DNA from: Burkholderia sp. lig30
GTDB lineage: Bacteria; Pseudomonadota; Gammaproteobacteria; Burkholderiales; Burkholderiaceae
NCBI RefSeq assembly: GCF_000687455.2
Contig: NZ_JGVW01000129.1
Location: forward strand, 1-47,313
Reading direction: 5' to 3'
Length of the DNA: 47,313 bases
Of the stretch, positions 8,718 to 18,965 are shown in pieces. Numbering within the stretch: position 1 is the stretch's first letter; every line of letters starts with the position of its first letter. A program made the translations under genes and the position numbers. The notes under the pieces are model-generated. The model worked only from the letters and a program-made list of their open reading frames with translations, made no database searches and had not been told where the DNA came from.

Positions 8718-9221
8718 CTACGGCAGTCTCGCTGACAGGCGGTCAATCAATGAAGGTGGGAGAGGCACGAGCCCGTCTCCATCGGATGCAGCGGTATCGT
8801 AGATGAGGGATTCCCGTGTCCAGATCAACTTCGCTGCGTCAGGGTTCCAATATGTACGCTCTGCCAGTAATGCCATGTCAGACGTTCGATAAACCCTCAG
8901 CAGGATTCGATCACCAGTCAGGTAAGCATAGCTGGCCGTGTAGAGGCCGCCGTCTTCAACGGACCGAACTGAGTGGAATCTGGTCGCTGGATTCCGTGTA
9001 TCCGCGGCGCGGTGATAGGACCAGCCGGCCCCCACCAGAAGCGCGACGCCCAGCCCAATGCCTATGCGTTTCGTCGCAGTTTTAAGACGAGCAAAGCGGC
9101 CTGCTTTCCGGTGAAGGACGTAAATAGACGAGAGCAGCAGGCTTATTGCTACTCCCGTCATGGTCAGTAATACAAGGATGCCGATACCAGTCGCCTGCAT
9201 ACCGACTGCGAGTCCGTTCAT
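8718..9221 (-). CDS. Small membrane protein coupled to the DUF6402-like gene
   Basis: I do not recognise a family. The 167-residue product has two hydrophobic segments (about 9-33 and 52-67) and then a soluble, probably periplasmic, domain of ~95 residues with several Tyr and Trp. Its ATG overlaps the stop of the preceding 400-aa gene by 4 nt (ATGA), so translation is coupled. That arrangement, and a small membrane protein following a larger uncharacterised one, is common for effector-immunity pairs; here it is only a hypothesis. Codons are AT-richer than in the flanking arginine genes, as is the pair as a whole, which suggests acquisition. Confidence 0.65.
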   Translation of the reverse strand: MNGLAVGMQATGIGILVLLTMTGVAISLLLSSIYVLHRKAGRFARLKTATKRIGIGLGVALLVGAGWSYHRAADTRNPATRFHSVRSVEDGGLYTASYAYLTGDRILLRVYRTSDMALLAERTYWNPDAAKLIWTRESLIYDTAASDGDGLVPLPPSLIDRLSARLP

Positions 9222-10420
9222 GAGAAGTACACCGTGATCGGTTTTTCAAGTAAAAATGGTTTGTAGTCGGAATAAATGATGAAATCGCCGCCGCGATGAT
9301 GTTTTCGTTGCCATTTCCTGAAAGAACGGTTTCTGACAGGGTAGTAAACCTTGCCCCGCCGAACGAGGTTTTCCGCAAGATCCCCTGTTACGACCGGATA
9401 GTCGAGCCACGGCACGTTTGCGAGGTTGGCGGCCGTGACCTCCGGGACAACGATCACGCCATTCTTGCTCCAATGTCCGAGGTATTGGGATGTCGAATCC
9501 ATCGGCCCTTCGAACGAGTAGCCGTCGCGTACATAGACGACGATATGCGTCACCGTAGCACTCGTGCCACGCGGGTCGAAATGAACGCCTGCGATTGCCG
9601 CGTAGAAATTGAATGCTCCCAGCGCTGCGGTGAGGTCGTCGGGAACGGTCGCATGCGGTACGCGACGAACGAACTGTGCAGCTTTCTGTTCGAACGTAGC
9701 ATCGACAAACGTTCGCTGGAACTGAAATATCCTATGAAGGGTTCTGATGTCGTATCCGCACTTCGACCACGGCGACAGATCCATCGCGCCGCGTCGATAA
9801 GGCGCAAGAATGGCTTGCAGCGCATGATATGCATTAGGGCTGTATATTGCGGTGCTGACGAGGTTCTCGTATTGCTTTCTGGCTCGCGAATGTTTGAGCA
9901 CCCAGTCCATTTTGATGGTCGTGCGATCGATCATCGACTCCGGATAGGCATGACCGTTTTGATTAATTTCAGCTCTCTGGTCATCGCTCGTGGGGGAGTA
10001 GTTCAATTCGCCGGAAAACCATCGATTCATCAGCTTTGCGGCAACGGGCATGCGTTCCTTGCGCATCGCGTCGGGGATTTCCCGAATGTCGAAGGGGGGC
10101 ACCTGCTTCGCTTTTGGCTGGGAAGCCTGTTTCGGGGGCGTCGGCGAAGGCGGCTCGTTCAGCCACGCCTTGAAGCGCGAGATGCTCTCTATCGCAGATA
10201 GCAGGGATTCAAGCGTCTTGTCCGCGCGCTCTTCACGGGTGAGTCTTCTGGCTGGCGGTTTGGCAGATTTTGGCGCTGGCAGCGGTGGCGGATCCTTATC
10301 CATCGATAGTGATGCTTGACGAACGATTTCGCAGCCATCCGCGCCGTCATGGATCGTGCATCCCCACAGAATCTTGTTGGCCGTGAAGTAAGGAAGTTTT
10401 TTTGATTTCGTCGTTGGCAT
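9218..10420 (-). CDS. DUF6402-like protein of unknown function
   Basis: A 400-residue protein without a signal peptide. A Pro/Lys-rich N-terminal part (about 45-115) precedes a conserved-looking domain (about 115-400) with IPDAMRKERMPVAAKLMNRW near its start and the C-terminal blocks YPVRNRSFRKWQRKHHRGGD and DFIIYSDYKPF. From memory these match the DUF6402 family, found in Burkholderia and relatives, often near type VI secretion or polymorphic-toxin genes; I cannot confirm this without a search. It overlaps the downstream membrane-protein gene by 4 nt. Base composition is visibly lower in GC than its neighbours. No VgrG, PAAR or secretion gene is present in the window. Confidence 0.7.
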   Translation of the reverse strand: MPTTKSKKLPYFTANKILWGCTIHDGADGCEIVRQASLSMDKDPPPLPAPKSAKPPARRLTREERADKTLESLLSAIESISRFKAWLNEPPSPTPPKQASQPKAKQVPPFDIREIPDAMRKERMPVAAKLMNRWFSGELNYSPTSDDQRAEINQNGHAYPESMIDRTTIKMDWVLKHSRARKQYENLVSTAIYSPNAYHALQAILAPYRRGAMDLSPWSKCGYDIRTLHRIFQFQRTFVDATFEQKAAQFVRRVPHATVPDDLTAALGAFNFYAAIAGVHFDPRGTSATVTHIVVYVRDGYSFEGPMDSTSQYLGHWSKNGVIVVPEVTAANLANVPWLDYPVVTGDLAENLVRRGKVYYPVRNRSFRKWQRKHHRGGDFIIYSDYKPFLLEKPITVYFS

Positions 10421-10660
10421 GTCTTCGTGGTCCCGCGGTTGACTGGTATCGAGTGTGAAAATTAGGCAACCTTACTTGACGAGTAAACGTGACCTGATGA
10501 AAACAACTGGCACTGTTGGCTTGCATATGAGCCTGAACTCAATGAAATGAAGGTCCATACCGTTCGGCAGCGTGTTTCGAGCGGCTGAAAACCATCAAAA
10601 ATTGTCACGAATCGAACGTTGCAGTGGCGGTCCCTGCGCGTGTTCGGCTGTGCTGGTTTC

Positions 10661-10720
10661 GCGGTTGCTGAAGACGCGTACGCAGTTGCAGCGGATCAGC
10701 AAGTCGGTCGTTCAGGTCAG
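10661..10720 (+). pseudogene. Relic of AraC-type regulator HTH coding DNA
   Basis: These 60 bases match 8389-8448 in the GlxA/ArgR-type regulator with 5 mismatches (about 92%). The frame still reads RLLKTRTQLQRISKSVVQVS against RLLKARTQLQRTSKSVVQVS in the intact gene. Similarity ends abruptly on both sides. It is too short to function and marks either a partial duplication or the remnant of a second regulator. Confidence 0.75.
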
Positions 10721-10900
10721 TCCACTCGGCCGACAGGTGCACCCCCACAAAAGAGGCGATCGCTCGATCGCGGCAATCGCGGCGGCAGGGCGAAAGTTTC
10801 GTAAATCCGCCGTCTCGTCGACATCGCAAAAAAACAAGCGCAACGGTGCGGACGCATTGACCAATGTGATTGACATGAATACGTGGCGGGCGTGACAGTT

Positions 10901-10984
10901 CCCCAGACCCCAGACCCCAGAGCCCAGAGCCCAGAGTCCAGAGTCCAGAGCCCAGAGCCCAGAGCCCAGACCGCAGACCGCAGT
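10901..10984. repeat. Heptanucleotide tandem array
   Basis: Twelve 7-nt units of the form [C/G][C/T][C/G]CAGA run head to tail, with single-base variants in blocks (CCCCAGA, GCCCAGA, GTCCAGA, CCGCAGA). The following bases TCTGGAGTCTG are partly complementary. It behaves as a simple-sequence repeat likely to vary between strains. Confidence 0.85.
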
Positions 10985-11118
10985 CTGGAGTCTGTAGTTC
11001 GGAATTCGGAGTCAGGGATTCGGGATCCGAGGATTTGGGTGTGTGGGATGGGCGATGTGTGTGAGGTGTGGGCGGGGTGATGTGCCTTGCAGCCGAGCGT
11101 AGCGAGGATGGAGCTGAT

Positions 11119-11134
11119 GAGCGGTATACCGCTC
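11119..11134. promoter_or_regulatory. Perfect 16-bp palindrome upstream of astC
   Basis: GAGCGGTATACCGCTC is a perfect palindrome with no spacer, about 410 nt before the astC start. Such a site suits a dimeric DNA-binding protein. The distance from astC makes its target uncertain. Confidence 0.4.
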
Positions 11135-11267
11135 TGTTGGGTGGTGCGGGGAGTCAGATCCATTGCTCGAACCACTTTGTTGTCGAGACTGGCGCGGACA
11201 CTTTTGTGCGGGCCACGGTGTGGGCTACGGCACGGGAAGTGAGGTGATATCGAAGCGCCTTTCTTTT

Positions 11268-11320
11268 GGTTACTTTTCTTTGGCAAGACAAAGAAAAGTG
11301 ACCGCTGCCCCGCGCAGGGG
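11268..11320. repeat. Dispersed betaproteobacterial hairpin element
   Basis: GGTTACTTTTCTTT (11268-11281) and AAAGAAAAGTGACC (11290-11303) form a 14-bp stem with one wobble around GGCAAGAC. A second small stem GCCCC-GCGCA-GGGGC follows at 11306-11320. I recall this sequence as a common multi-copy intergenic element in Burkholderia and relatives; copy number cannot be judged from one window. Confidence 0.7.
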
Positions 11321-11546
11321 CGACCCTAATAGACCGCAAAAAAAACGGGACCCAGCGAAAAACCAGAAACCCAGAAGAGAAAAAAGCTGAACAAACCGAA
11401 GAGCACCAACGAAGCCCCCCGCCGGAGGCGAAAAAAAAGCGACCGAGACCCAACCCGATAAAACCCGTCGCAATTCCGCAAGACGCTTGCCGCCCGATTA
11501 CCTAAACTTGAACCCGTTACCTCTTACGAACCCGAAAGGAACCGCC

Positions 11547-12779
11547 ATGACGAACCTGACCGTGACCCGCCAGACTTTCGACGAAGTGATGGTGCCGGTG
11601 TTTTCCCCCGCGCCGTTCGTGCCGGATCGTGGCGAGGGCTCGCGCGTATGGGACACGGAGGGCCGTGACTACGTGGATTTCGCCGGCGGCATCGCCGTGA
11701 CGGCGCTCGGCCACGGCCACCCCGAGCTGCTGAAAGCACTGGACGAGCAAGCCCGCAAGCTCTGGCACATCGGCAACGGCTACACCAACGAGCCGGTGCT
11801 GCGCCTCGCGAAGCGCCTGGAATCGCTGACGTTCGCCGACCGCGCATTCTTCGCCAACTCGGGCGCCGAAGCCAACGAAGCCGCGCTCAAGCTCGCGCGC
11901 CGCGTCGCGTTCGAACGCCACGGCGCCGACAAATACGAAATCGTCTCGTTCGTGCAGTCGTTCCACGGCCGCACGTTCTTCACGGTAAGTGTCGGCGGCC
12001 AGCCGAAATACTCGGACGGCTTCGGCCCGGTCCCGGCCGGCATCAAGCACCTGCCGTACAACGACATCGCCGCCGCGAAGGCCGCGATCGGCCCGCAAAC
12101 CTGCGCGGTGATCGTCGAGCCGATCCAGGGCGAGGGCGGCGTGATCCCGGCCGATCCGGCCTTCCTGCGCGCGCTCCGCGAAGCCTGCGACGCGCACGGC
12201 GCACTGCTGATCTTCGACGAAGTCCAGACCGGCGTCGGCCGCACCGGCCACTTCTACGCGTACATGGACACCGGCGTGACGCCCGACATCCTGACGACCG
12301 CCAAGGCGCTCGGCAACGGCTTCCCGATCGGCGCGATGCTGACGACGAAAGAACTGGCCGCGCACTTCAAGGTCGGCGTCCACGGCACGACCTACGGCGG
12401 CAATCCGCTCGCGTCGGCGGTCGCCGACAAGGTCGTCGAGCTGATCAGCGACCCCGAGCTGCTGCAGGGCGTGCACGAACGCAGCGTGCGCATCACCGGC
12501 GCGCTCGAACGCATCAACGCGCGCTTCGGCCTCTTCAAGGAAATCCGCGGCAAGGGCCTCCTGCTCGGTGCGGAACTCGTCGACGCGTTCGACGGCCGCG
12601 CGAAGGATTTCGTCAACGCCGCCGCCGAGCACGGCGTGATCATGCTGATCGCCGGCCCGAACGTGCTGCGCTTCGTTCCGTCGCTCGTGATCCCGTTCGA
12701 CGTGCTCGACGAAGGCCTCGCCCGCTTCGAGAAGGCGGTCGAGCAGGTGCTCGACGCACAGGAAGCCACCGCGCGCTGA
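11547..12779 (+). CDS. astC: AstC, succinylornithine aminotransferase
   Basis: A class III PLP-dependent aminotransferase (410 residues). In the arginine succinyltransferase pathway it converts N2-succinylornithine plus 2-oxoglutarate to succinylglutamate semialdehyde and glutamate. The Schiff-base lysine is K253 in [13 protein letters not shown], preceded by the [13 protein letters not shown] motif. The ATG at 11547 has an AAGGA ribosome site 8 nt upstream; the frame ATG at 11487 adds 20 unlikely residues. It may also act on acetylornithine, as such enzymes are often dual. It is the first gene of the six-gene ast operon. Confidence 0.95.
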   Translation: MTNLTVTRQTFDEVMVPVFSPAPFVPDRGEGSRVWDTEGRDYVDFAGGIAVTALGHGHPELLKALDEQARKLWHIGNGYTNEPVLRLAKRLESLTFADRAFFANSGAEANEAALKLARRVAFERHGADKYEIVSFVQSFHGRTFFTVSVGGQPKYSDGFGPVPAGIKHLPYNDIAAAKAAIGPQTCAVIVEPIQGEGGVIPADPAFLRALREACDAHGALLIFDEVQTGVGRTGHFYAYMDTGVTPDILTTAKALGNGFPIGAMLTTKELAAHFKVGVHGTTYGGNPLASAVADKVVELISDPELLQGVHERSVRITGALERINARFGLFKEIRGKGLLLGAELVDAFDGRAKDFVNAAAEHGVIMLIAGPNVLRFVPSLVIPFDVLDEGLARFEKAVEQVLDAQEATAR

Positions 12780-12809
12780 GCCGCGCACCCATCGGAGACA
12801 GGAACGACG

Positions 12810-13862
12810 ATGCTATTTGTTCGCCCCGGCAAACTCTCGGATCTCGATGCGCTCGCGCAGATGGCGCGCACCGCGCAGCCGGTCCTCCATTCGCTGCCGC
12901 ACGACCGCGCGGCACTCGAGGCGCGCGTCGCGCTCTCGGAGGATTCGTTTCGCGCGGACGTCGATTTTCCCGGTGAGGAATTCTATCTGTTCGTGCTCGA
13001 GGACAGCGCGACCGGCAAGCTGCTCGGCACCGCCAGCATCGTGGCGGCGGCCGGCTACTCGGAGCCGTTCTACGCGTTTCGCAACGATGCGCTGATCCAC
13101 GCATCGCGCGAGCTGCACGTGAACCGCAAGATCCACGCGCTGACGATGTCGCACGAGCTGACCGGCAAGAGCCGGCTCGCGGGCTTCTTCGTCGATCCGT
13201 CGTTGCGCGGCGACGCCGCCGCGCACCTGATCTCGCGCGCGCGGATGATGTACATCGCCGCCAACCGCCGCCGCTTCACGCCCGAGGTGTTCACGCTGCT
13301 GCTCGGCGTGACCGACGAGAACGGCGCATCGCCGTTCTGGGAAGCGGTGGGCCGCAAGTTCTTCGGCCGCGACTTCGCCGACGTCGACATCGCGTCCGGC
13401 GGCCGCAGCCGCACGTTCATCGCCGAGGTGATGCCGGGCTATCCGCTCTACGTGCCGCTGCTGCCGGAAGCCGCGCAACGCGTGCTCGGCGAGCCGAACG
13501 CGACCACGCTGCTCGCGTACGACATCCACCTCGAGGAAGGCTTCGAGCCGGACCGCTACGTCGACATCTTCGACGCGGGCCCGGTGCTGACCGCGCAGGT
13601 CGACCGCACCGCGTGCGTGACGAAGGGCGCGGAGCGCACGGTGCGCGAAGTCGCGCGCCAGCAGGGCGACGTCGCGTATCTGGTGTCGAGCGGCAGCGGC
13701 GACGCATTCCGCTGCGTGCTCGCGGATCTGCCGGGCGAGCCCGCGGACGACGCGCCGCTTTCCGGCGACGTGCGCGCGGCGCTCAACGTGAAGGAAGGCG
13801 ACATCGTGCGCTGCGTGCCGCTGCACCAGCCCGCCGCCGATTTGAAGGGAGACGCCGCATGA
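12810..13862 (+). CDS. astA: Arginine N-succinyltransferase, alpha subunit (AruF type)
   Basis: A GNAT-fold enzyme subunit of 350 residues that, with its neighbour, transfers succinyl from succinyl-CoA to the alpha-amino group of arginine (or ornithine), the first step of the pathway. It begins MLFVRPGKLSDLDALAQMAR and contains the family blocks EFYLFVLEDSATGKLLGTAS, LAGFFVDPSLRG and FGRDFADVDIASGGRSRTFI. Two homologous tandem genes, rather than one as in E. coli, match the Pseudomonas aruF-aruG arrangement. Its stop overlaps the beta-subunit start (ATGA). Confidence 0.94.
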   Translation: MLFVRPGKLSDLDALAQMARTAQPVLHSLPHDRAALEARVALSEDSFRADVDFPGEEFYLFVLEDSATGKLLGTASIVAAAGYSEPFYAFRNDALIHASRELHVNRKIHALTMSHELTGKSRLAGFFVDPSLRGDAAAHLISRARMMYIAANRRRFTPEVFTLLLGVTDENGASPFWEAVGRKFFGRDFADVDIASGGRSRTFIAEVMPGYPLYVPLLPEAAQRVLGEPNATTLLAYDIHLEEGFEPDRYVDIFDAGPVLTAQVDRTACVTKGAERTVREVARQQGDVAYLVSSGSGDAFRCVLADLPGEPADDAPLSGDVRAALNVKEGDIVRCVPLHQPAADLKGDAA

Positions 13863-14905
13863 TCGTCGTTCGGGTCGTACAAACGGGCGACGTCGATGCG
13901 CTCGTGTCGCTCGCCATGGAAACGGGTCCGGGCCTGACCACGTTCAAGCCCGACCGCGACGCGCTCGCCGCGCGTATCGAACGCACCCGCCGCACGCTCG
14001 AAGGCTGCGCCGCGCCGGCCGAGGCCGGCTACTTCTTCGTGATGGAAGACTCGCAGACGGGCGACATCGCCGGCGTGTGCGGGATCGAGTCGCAGGTCGG
14101 CCTCGAGCAGCCGTTCTACAACTACCGCGTGAGCACGGTCGTGCACGCGAGCCAGGAGCTCGGCGTGTGGACCAGGATGTCGCTGCTGAACATCTCGCAC
14201 GACCTGACGGGCTACGCGGAAGTCTGCTCGCTGTTCCTGAGCCCGCGCTACCGCACGGGCGGCGTCGGCGGCCTGCTGTCGCGCTCGCGCTTCATGTTCA
14301 TCGCGCAGTTCCGCGACCGCTTCCCCGAGCGCATTTGCGCGGAGCTGCGCGGCCACTTCGACGACGACGGCACGTCGCCGTTCTGGCATGCGGTCGGTTC
14401 GCACTTCTACCAGATCGATTTCAACGCCGCCGACTATCTCAGCTCGCACGGCCGCAAGTCGTTCCTCGCGGAGCTGATGCCGCGCTTCCCGGTGTATGTC
14501 GACCTGCTGCCGAAGGACGCGCAGGATTGCGTCGGCCTCACGCACCGCGACACGCTGCCGGCACGCAAGATGCTCGAGACGGAAGGGCTGCGCTACCAGA
14601 ACCACGTCGACATCTTCGACGCGGGCCCGGTGCTCGAATGCCACATCAACGACCTGCGCACGGTGCGCGAAAGCGTCGTCGTGCCGGTGTCGATCGGCGA
14701 GCCCGGCGTACACGACGATGCGCAGGGCGGCCATCCGGCGAAATCGCTGGTGTCGAATACGTCGCTCGGCGATTTCCGCGTCGGCGTCGCGCCCGGCGTT
14801 GTCGAACACGGCACGTTCGTGCTGTCGGCCGACGATGCCGCCGCGCTGGACGTGAAGGCGGGCGACCCGGTGCGCGTGCTGCCGCTCCAAGTCAAACAGG
14901 GATAA
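13859..14905 (+). CDS. astA: Arginine N-succinyltransferase, beta subunit (AruG type)
   Basis: The second GNAT-type subunit of arginine succinyltransferase, 348 residues, homologous to its neighbour: IVVRVVQTGDVDALVSLAME at the start, a central LFLSPRYRTGGVGGLLSRSR acyl-CoA-binding-like block and SHGRKSFLAELMPRFPVYV later. This type normally works as a hetero-oligomer with the alpha subunit, and the 4-nt overlap suits equal production. astD starts 6 nt downstream. In Pseudomonas this subunit is called AruG. Confidence 0.94.
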   Translation: MIVVRVVQTGDVDALVSLAMETGPGLTTFKPDRDALAARIERTRRTLEGCAAPAEAGYFFVMEDSQTGDIAGVCGIESQVGLEQPFYNYRVSTVVHASQELGVWTRMSLLNISHDLTGYAEVCSLFLSPRYRTGGVGGLLSRSRFMFIAQFRDRFPERICAELRGHFDDDGTSPFWHAVGSHFYQIDFNAADYLSSHGRKSFLAELMPRFPVYVDLLPKDAQDCVGLTHRDTLPARKMLETEGLRYQNHVDIFDAGPVLECHINDLRTVRESVVVPVSIGEPGVHDDAQGGHPAKSLVSNTSLGDFRVGVAPGVVEHGTFVLSADDAAALDVKAGDPVRVLPLQVKQG

Positions 14906-16375
<1,470 letters not shown>

Positions 16376-16390
16376 TCCGGAGGAGCGACG

Positions 16391-17731
16391 ATGAACGCAA
16401 CAGAAGCCAATTTCGACGGACTCGTCGGCCCGACCCACAACTACGCCGGGCTGTCGTTCGGCAACGTGGCGTCGCTGAACAACGAGAAATCGGCCGCGAA
16501 TCCGAAGGCCGCCGCGAAGCAGGGTCTGCGCAAGATGAAGCAGCTCGCCGATCTCGGCTTCGTGCAGGGCGTGCTGCCGCCGCAGGAGCGGCCGTCGCTG
16601 CGCCTGCTGCGCGAGCTGGGTTTTTCGGGCAAGGATGCCGACGTGATCGCGAAGGCGGCGCAACAGGCGCCCGAGCTGCTCGCCGCGGCGAGCTCGGCGT
16701 CCGCGATGTGGACCGCGAATGCGGCGACGGTCAGCCCGTCGGCCGACACGAGCGACGGCCGCGTGCACTTCACGCCCGCGAACCTGTGCAGCAAGCTGCA
16801 TCGCGCGATCGAGCACAATGCGACGCGCCGCACGCTGTCGACGATCTTCGCCGACGAGTCGCGCTTCGCCGTGCACGAGGCGCTGCCCGGCACGCCGGCG
16901 CTCGGCGACGAGGGCGCGGCGAACCATACGCGCTTTTGCGCCGAATACGGGCGGCCGGGCGTCGAGTTCTTCGTCTACGGCCGCTCCGAATACCGGCGCG
17001 GGCCGGAACCGGTGCGCTTCCCGGCGCGCCAGACTTTCGAGGCGAGCCGCGCGGTCGCGCAGCGCCACGGCCTGCGCGAGGAGGCGACGATCTACGCGCA
17101 GCAAAGCCCGGACGTGATCGACGCGGGCGTGTTCCACAACGACGTGATCGCGGTCGGCAACCGCGACACGCTGTTCTGCCACGAGCGTGCGTTCGTCAAC
17201 AGGCAGGCGGTCTACGACGCGCTGACGGCATCGCTCGACACGCTCGGCGCGCACCTGAAGGTGATCGAGGTGCCGGATGCGGCGGTGAGCGTCGCCGATG
17301 CGGTCGGCTCGTATCTGTTCAACAGCCAGCTGCTGACCCGCGCCGACGGCACCCAGGTGCTGGTCGTGCCGCAGGAGTGCCGCGAGAACGCCAACGTCGC
17401 CGCCTATCTCGACCGGCTCGCGGCCGGCACCGGCCCGATCAGCGACGTGCTGGTGTTCGACCTGCGCGAGAGCATGAAGAACGGCGGCGGCCCGGCCTGC
17501 CTGCGCCTGCGCGTGGTGCTGACCGACGCCGAACGCGCGGCCGTCGCGCCGAACGTATGGATCGACGACACGCTGTTCGCGTCGCTCGACGACTGGATCG
17601 ACCGGCACTATCGCGACCGCCTCGCGCCGGAAGACCTCGCCGATCCGGCGCTGCTCGACGAGTCGCGCACCGCGCTCGACGCGCTCACGCAGATCCTGCG
17701 CGTCGGTTCGCTGTATGACTTCCAGCGCTGA
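16391..17731 (+). CDS. astB: AstB, N-succinylarginine dihydrolase
   Basis: The second enzyme of the pathway (446 residues). It hydrolyses N2-succinylarginine to succinylornithine, two NH3 and CO2, so it is the step that yields ammonia. It has the pentein fold; the catalytic Cys is in [11 protein letters not shown] (about C370), and the His in [11 protein letters not shown]. The start [19 protein letters not shown] is diagnostic. A GGAGG ribosome site precedes the ATG. The 3' end overlaps astE by 17 nt. Confidence 0.95.
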   Translation: MNATEANFDGLVGPTHNYAGLSFGNVASLNNEKSAANPKAAAKQGLRKMKQLADLGFVQGVLPPQERPSLRLLRELGFSGKDADVIAKAAQQAPELLAAASSASAMWTANAATVSPSADTSDGRVHFTPANLCSKLHRAIEHNATRRTLSTIFADESRFAVHEALPGTPALGDEGAANHTRFCAEYGRPGVEFFVYGRSEYRRGPEPVRFPARQTFEASRAVAQRHGLREEATIYAQQSPDVIDAGVFHNDVIAVGNRDTLFCHERAFVNRQAVYDALTASLDTLGAHLKVIEVPDAAVSVADAVGSYLFNSQLLTRADGTQVLVVPQECRENANVAAYLDRLAAGTGPISDVLVFDLRESMKNGGGPACLRLRVVLTDAERAAVAPNVWIDDTLFASLDDWIDRHYRDRLAPEDLADPALLDESRTALDALTQILRVGSLYDFQR

Positions 17732-18767
17732 GGCCGGGATGCACGGCGCCGCGTGGCTCGACGACTTTCTCGCATTCACGCTCGCGTGCGGTGCGCCGGC
17801 GGTGCGCAACGGCGTCTGCGCGGGCGGCGCGGTGCGATGGCAGTGGTACGGCGACGGCTTGCTCTCGCTCGCGCCGCACGCGGCGGACGCGACGCGCGAC
17901 AGCGTGCTCGTGTCGGCCGGCGTGCACGGCGACGAGACCGCGCCGATCGAGCTGCTGTCGATGCTGGTGCGCGACGTCGCGGCGGGCACGCTGCCGCTCG
18001 CGTGCCGGATGCTCGTCGTGCTCGGCAATCCGGGCGCGATGCGCGCGGGCGAGCGCTATCTGGACGACGACCTGAACCGTCTGTTCAGCGGCCGTCACGC
18101 ACACGCGGCCGGCAGCCGCGAAGCGCCGCGCGCCGCGCAGCTCGAAGCGGCCGCCGCAGCGTTCTTCGCCGACGCGGAGCCGGGCGCCGGCGTGCGCTGG
18201 CATGTCGACATGCACACGGCGATCCGCGCGTCGGTGTTCGAGCAGTTCGCGCTGTTGCCGCACACGGGCGCGCCGCCGGCGCGCACGATGTTCGACTGGC
18301 TCGGCGACGCGCGCATCGCGGCGGTGCTGCTGCATACGGCGAAGGGGCACACGTTCTCGCACTACACGGCCGAGCACTGCGGCGCGCTCGCGTGCACGCT
18401 GGAGCTGGGCAAGGTGCGGCCGTTCGGCGAGAACGACCTGACGCGCTTCGCCGCCGCCGATCGCGCGGTGCGCCGGCTCGTCGCGGGCGAGCCGCACGAG
18501 GCGGGCGCGCCGACGCCGCGCGTGTTTACCGTGATCGACCAGATCACGAAGCACAGCGATGCGCTGGAGCTGTTCGTCGCAGACGACGTCGCGAACTTCA
18601 CGCCGTTCGCGCGCGGCACGCTGCTCGCGCGGGACGGCGCGTATCGCTACACGGTGCGGCACGACGAGGAGCGGATCGTGTTTCCGAACCGCTCCGTGAA
18701 GCCTGGCCTGCGGGCGGGCCTGCTGGTCGTCGACACGACGCGCGAGACGCTCGCCGCGCTGGTCTGA
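17715..18767 (+). CDS. astE: AstE, succinylglutamate desuccinylase
   Basis: A zinc hydrolase of the M14/aspartoacylase family (350 residues) that splits succinylglutamate into succinate and glutamate, the last step of the pathway. The zinc ligands are visible: H71 and E74 in [10 protein letters not shown], and H167 in VDMHTAIR. The ATG at 17715 lies inside astB; an ATG at 17739 with GAGG just upstream (inside the astB stop region) is an equally good start and would remove eight residues. It is the last enzyme gene of the ast set. Confidence 0.94.
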   Translation: MTSSAEAGMHGAAWLDDFLAFTLACGAPAVRNGVCAGGAVRWQWYGDGLLSLAPHAADATRDSVLVSAGVHGDETAPIELLSMLVRDVAAGTLPLACRMLVVLGNPGAMRAGERYLDDDLNRLFSGRHAHAAGSREAPRAAQLEAAAAAFFADAEPGAGVRWHVDMHTAIRASVFEQFALLPHTGAPPARTMFDWLGDARIAAVLLHTAKGHTFSHYTAEHCGALACTLELGKVRPFGENDLTRFAAADRAVRRLVAGEPHEAGAPTPRVFTVIDQITKHSDALELFVADDVANFTPFARGTLLARDGAYRYTVRHDEERIVFPNRSVKPGLRAGLLVVDTTRETLAALV

Positions 18768-18830
18768 CGCGAGTCGCAAGGGCGGGCGTTGCCGCGGTGC
18801 CCGCGCGTCGCCGTGGCGGCGCGCGCGGGT

Positions 18831-18839
18831 TGGTACAAT
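18831..18839 (+). promoter_or_regulatory. Extended -10 promoter of the binding-protein gene
   Basis: TGGTACAAT gives a TG-N-TACAAT extended -10 element 127 nt ahead of the binding-protein ATG, in the 198-nt gap after astE. No good -35 is seen, which fits an extended -10 promoter. It would let the binding protein be made separately from, and more strongly than, the ast enzymes. Confidence 0.45.
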
Positions 18840-18965
18840 CGCGGCCTTCCGGCGTTGCGGCGCCCCACGATGACACGTCGTGCCGGCACGCACATGCTGG
18901 CGGTGCAACGATGCATGTGCACTTGTTGTTTCGAAATACCCATTCGTATCGAGGAGAATCCCCTG

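Larger units (their letters stand above)
10421..11546. other. Gene-free accessory stretch with repeats ahead of astC
   Basis: No convincing gene is seen in these 1.1 kb. From left to right it holds about 240 bases of AT-richer sequence, a relic of the regulator HTH (10661-10720), a heptamer tandem array (10901-10984), a perfect 16-bp palindrome (11119-11134), a dispersed hairpin repeat (11268-11320), an A-rich stretch and the astC ribosome site. Open frames here are short and follow the repeat periodicity. Confidence 0.7.

Noticed and set aside
10901..11080. Possible CRISPR array or repeat protein at the heptamer array
   Set aside because: Units are 7 nt head to tail with no spacers, and the predicted peptides only mirror the repeat.
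11080..11546. Sigma-54 promoter for astC, as in E. coli
   Set aside because: I looked for TGGC-N7-TTGC with correct spacing and found none; control by the GlxA/ArgR-type regulator is more likely.
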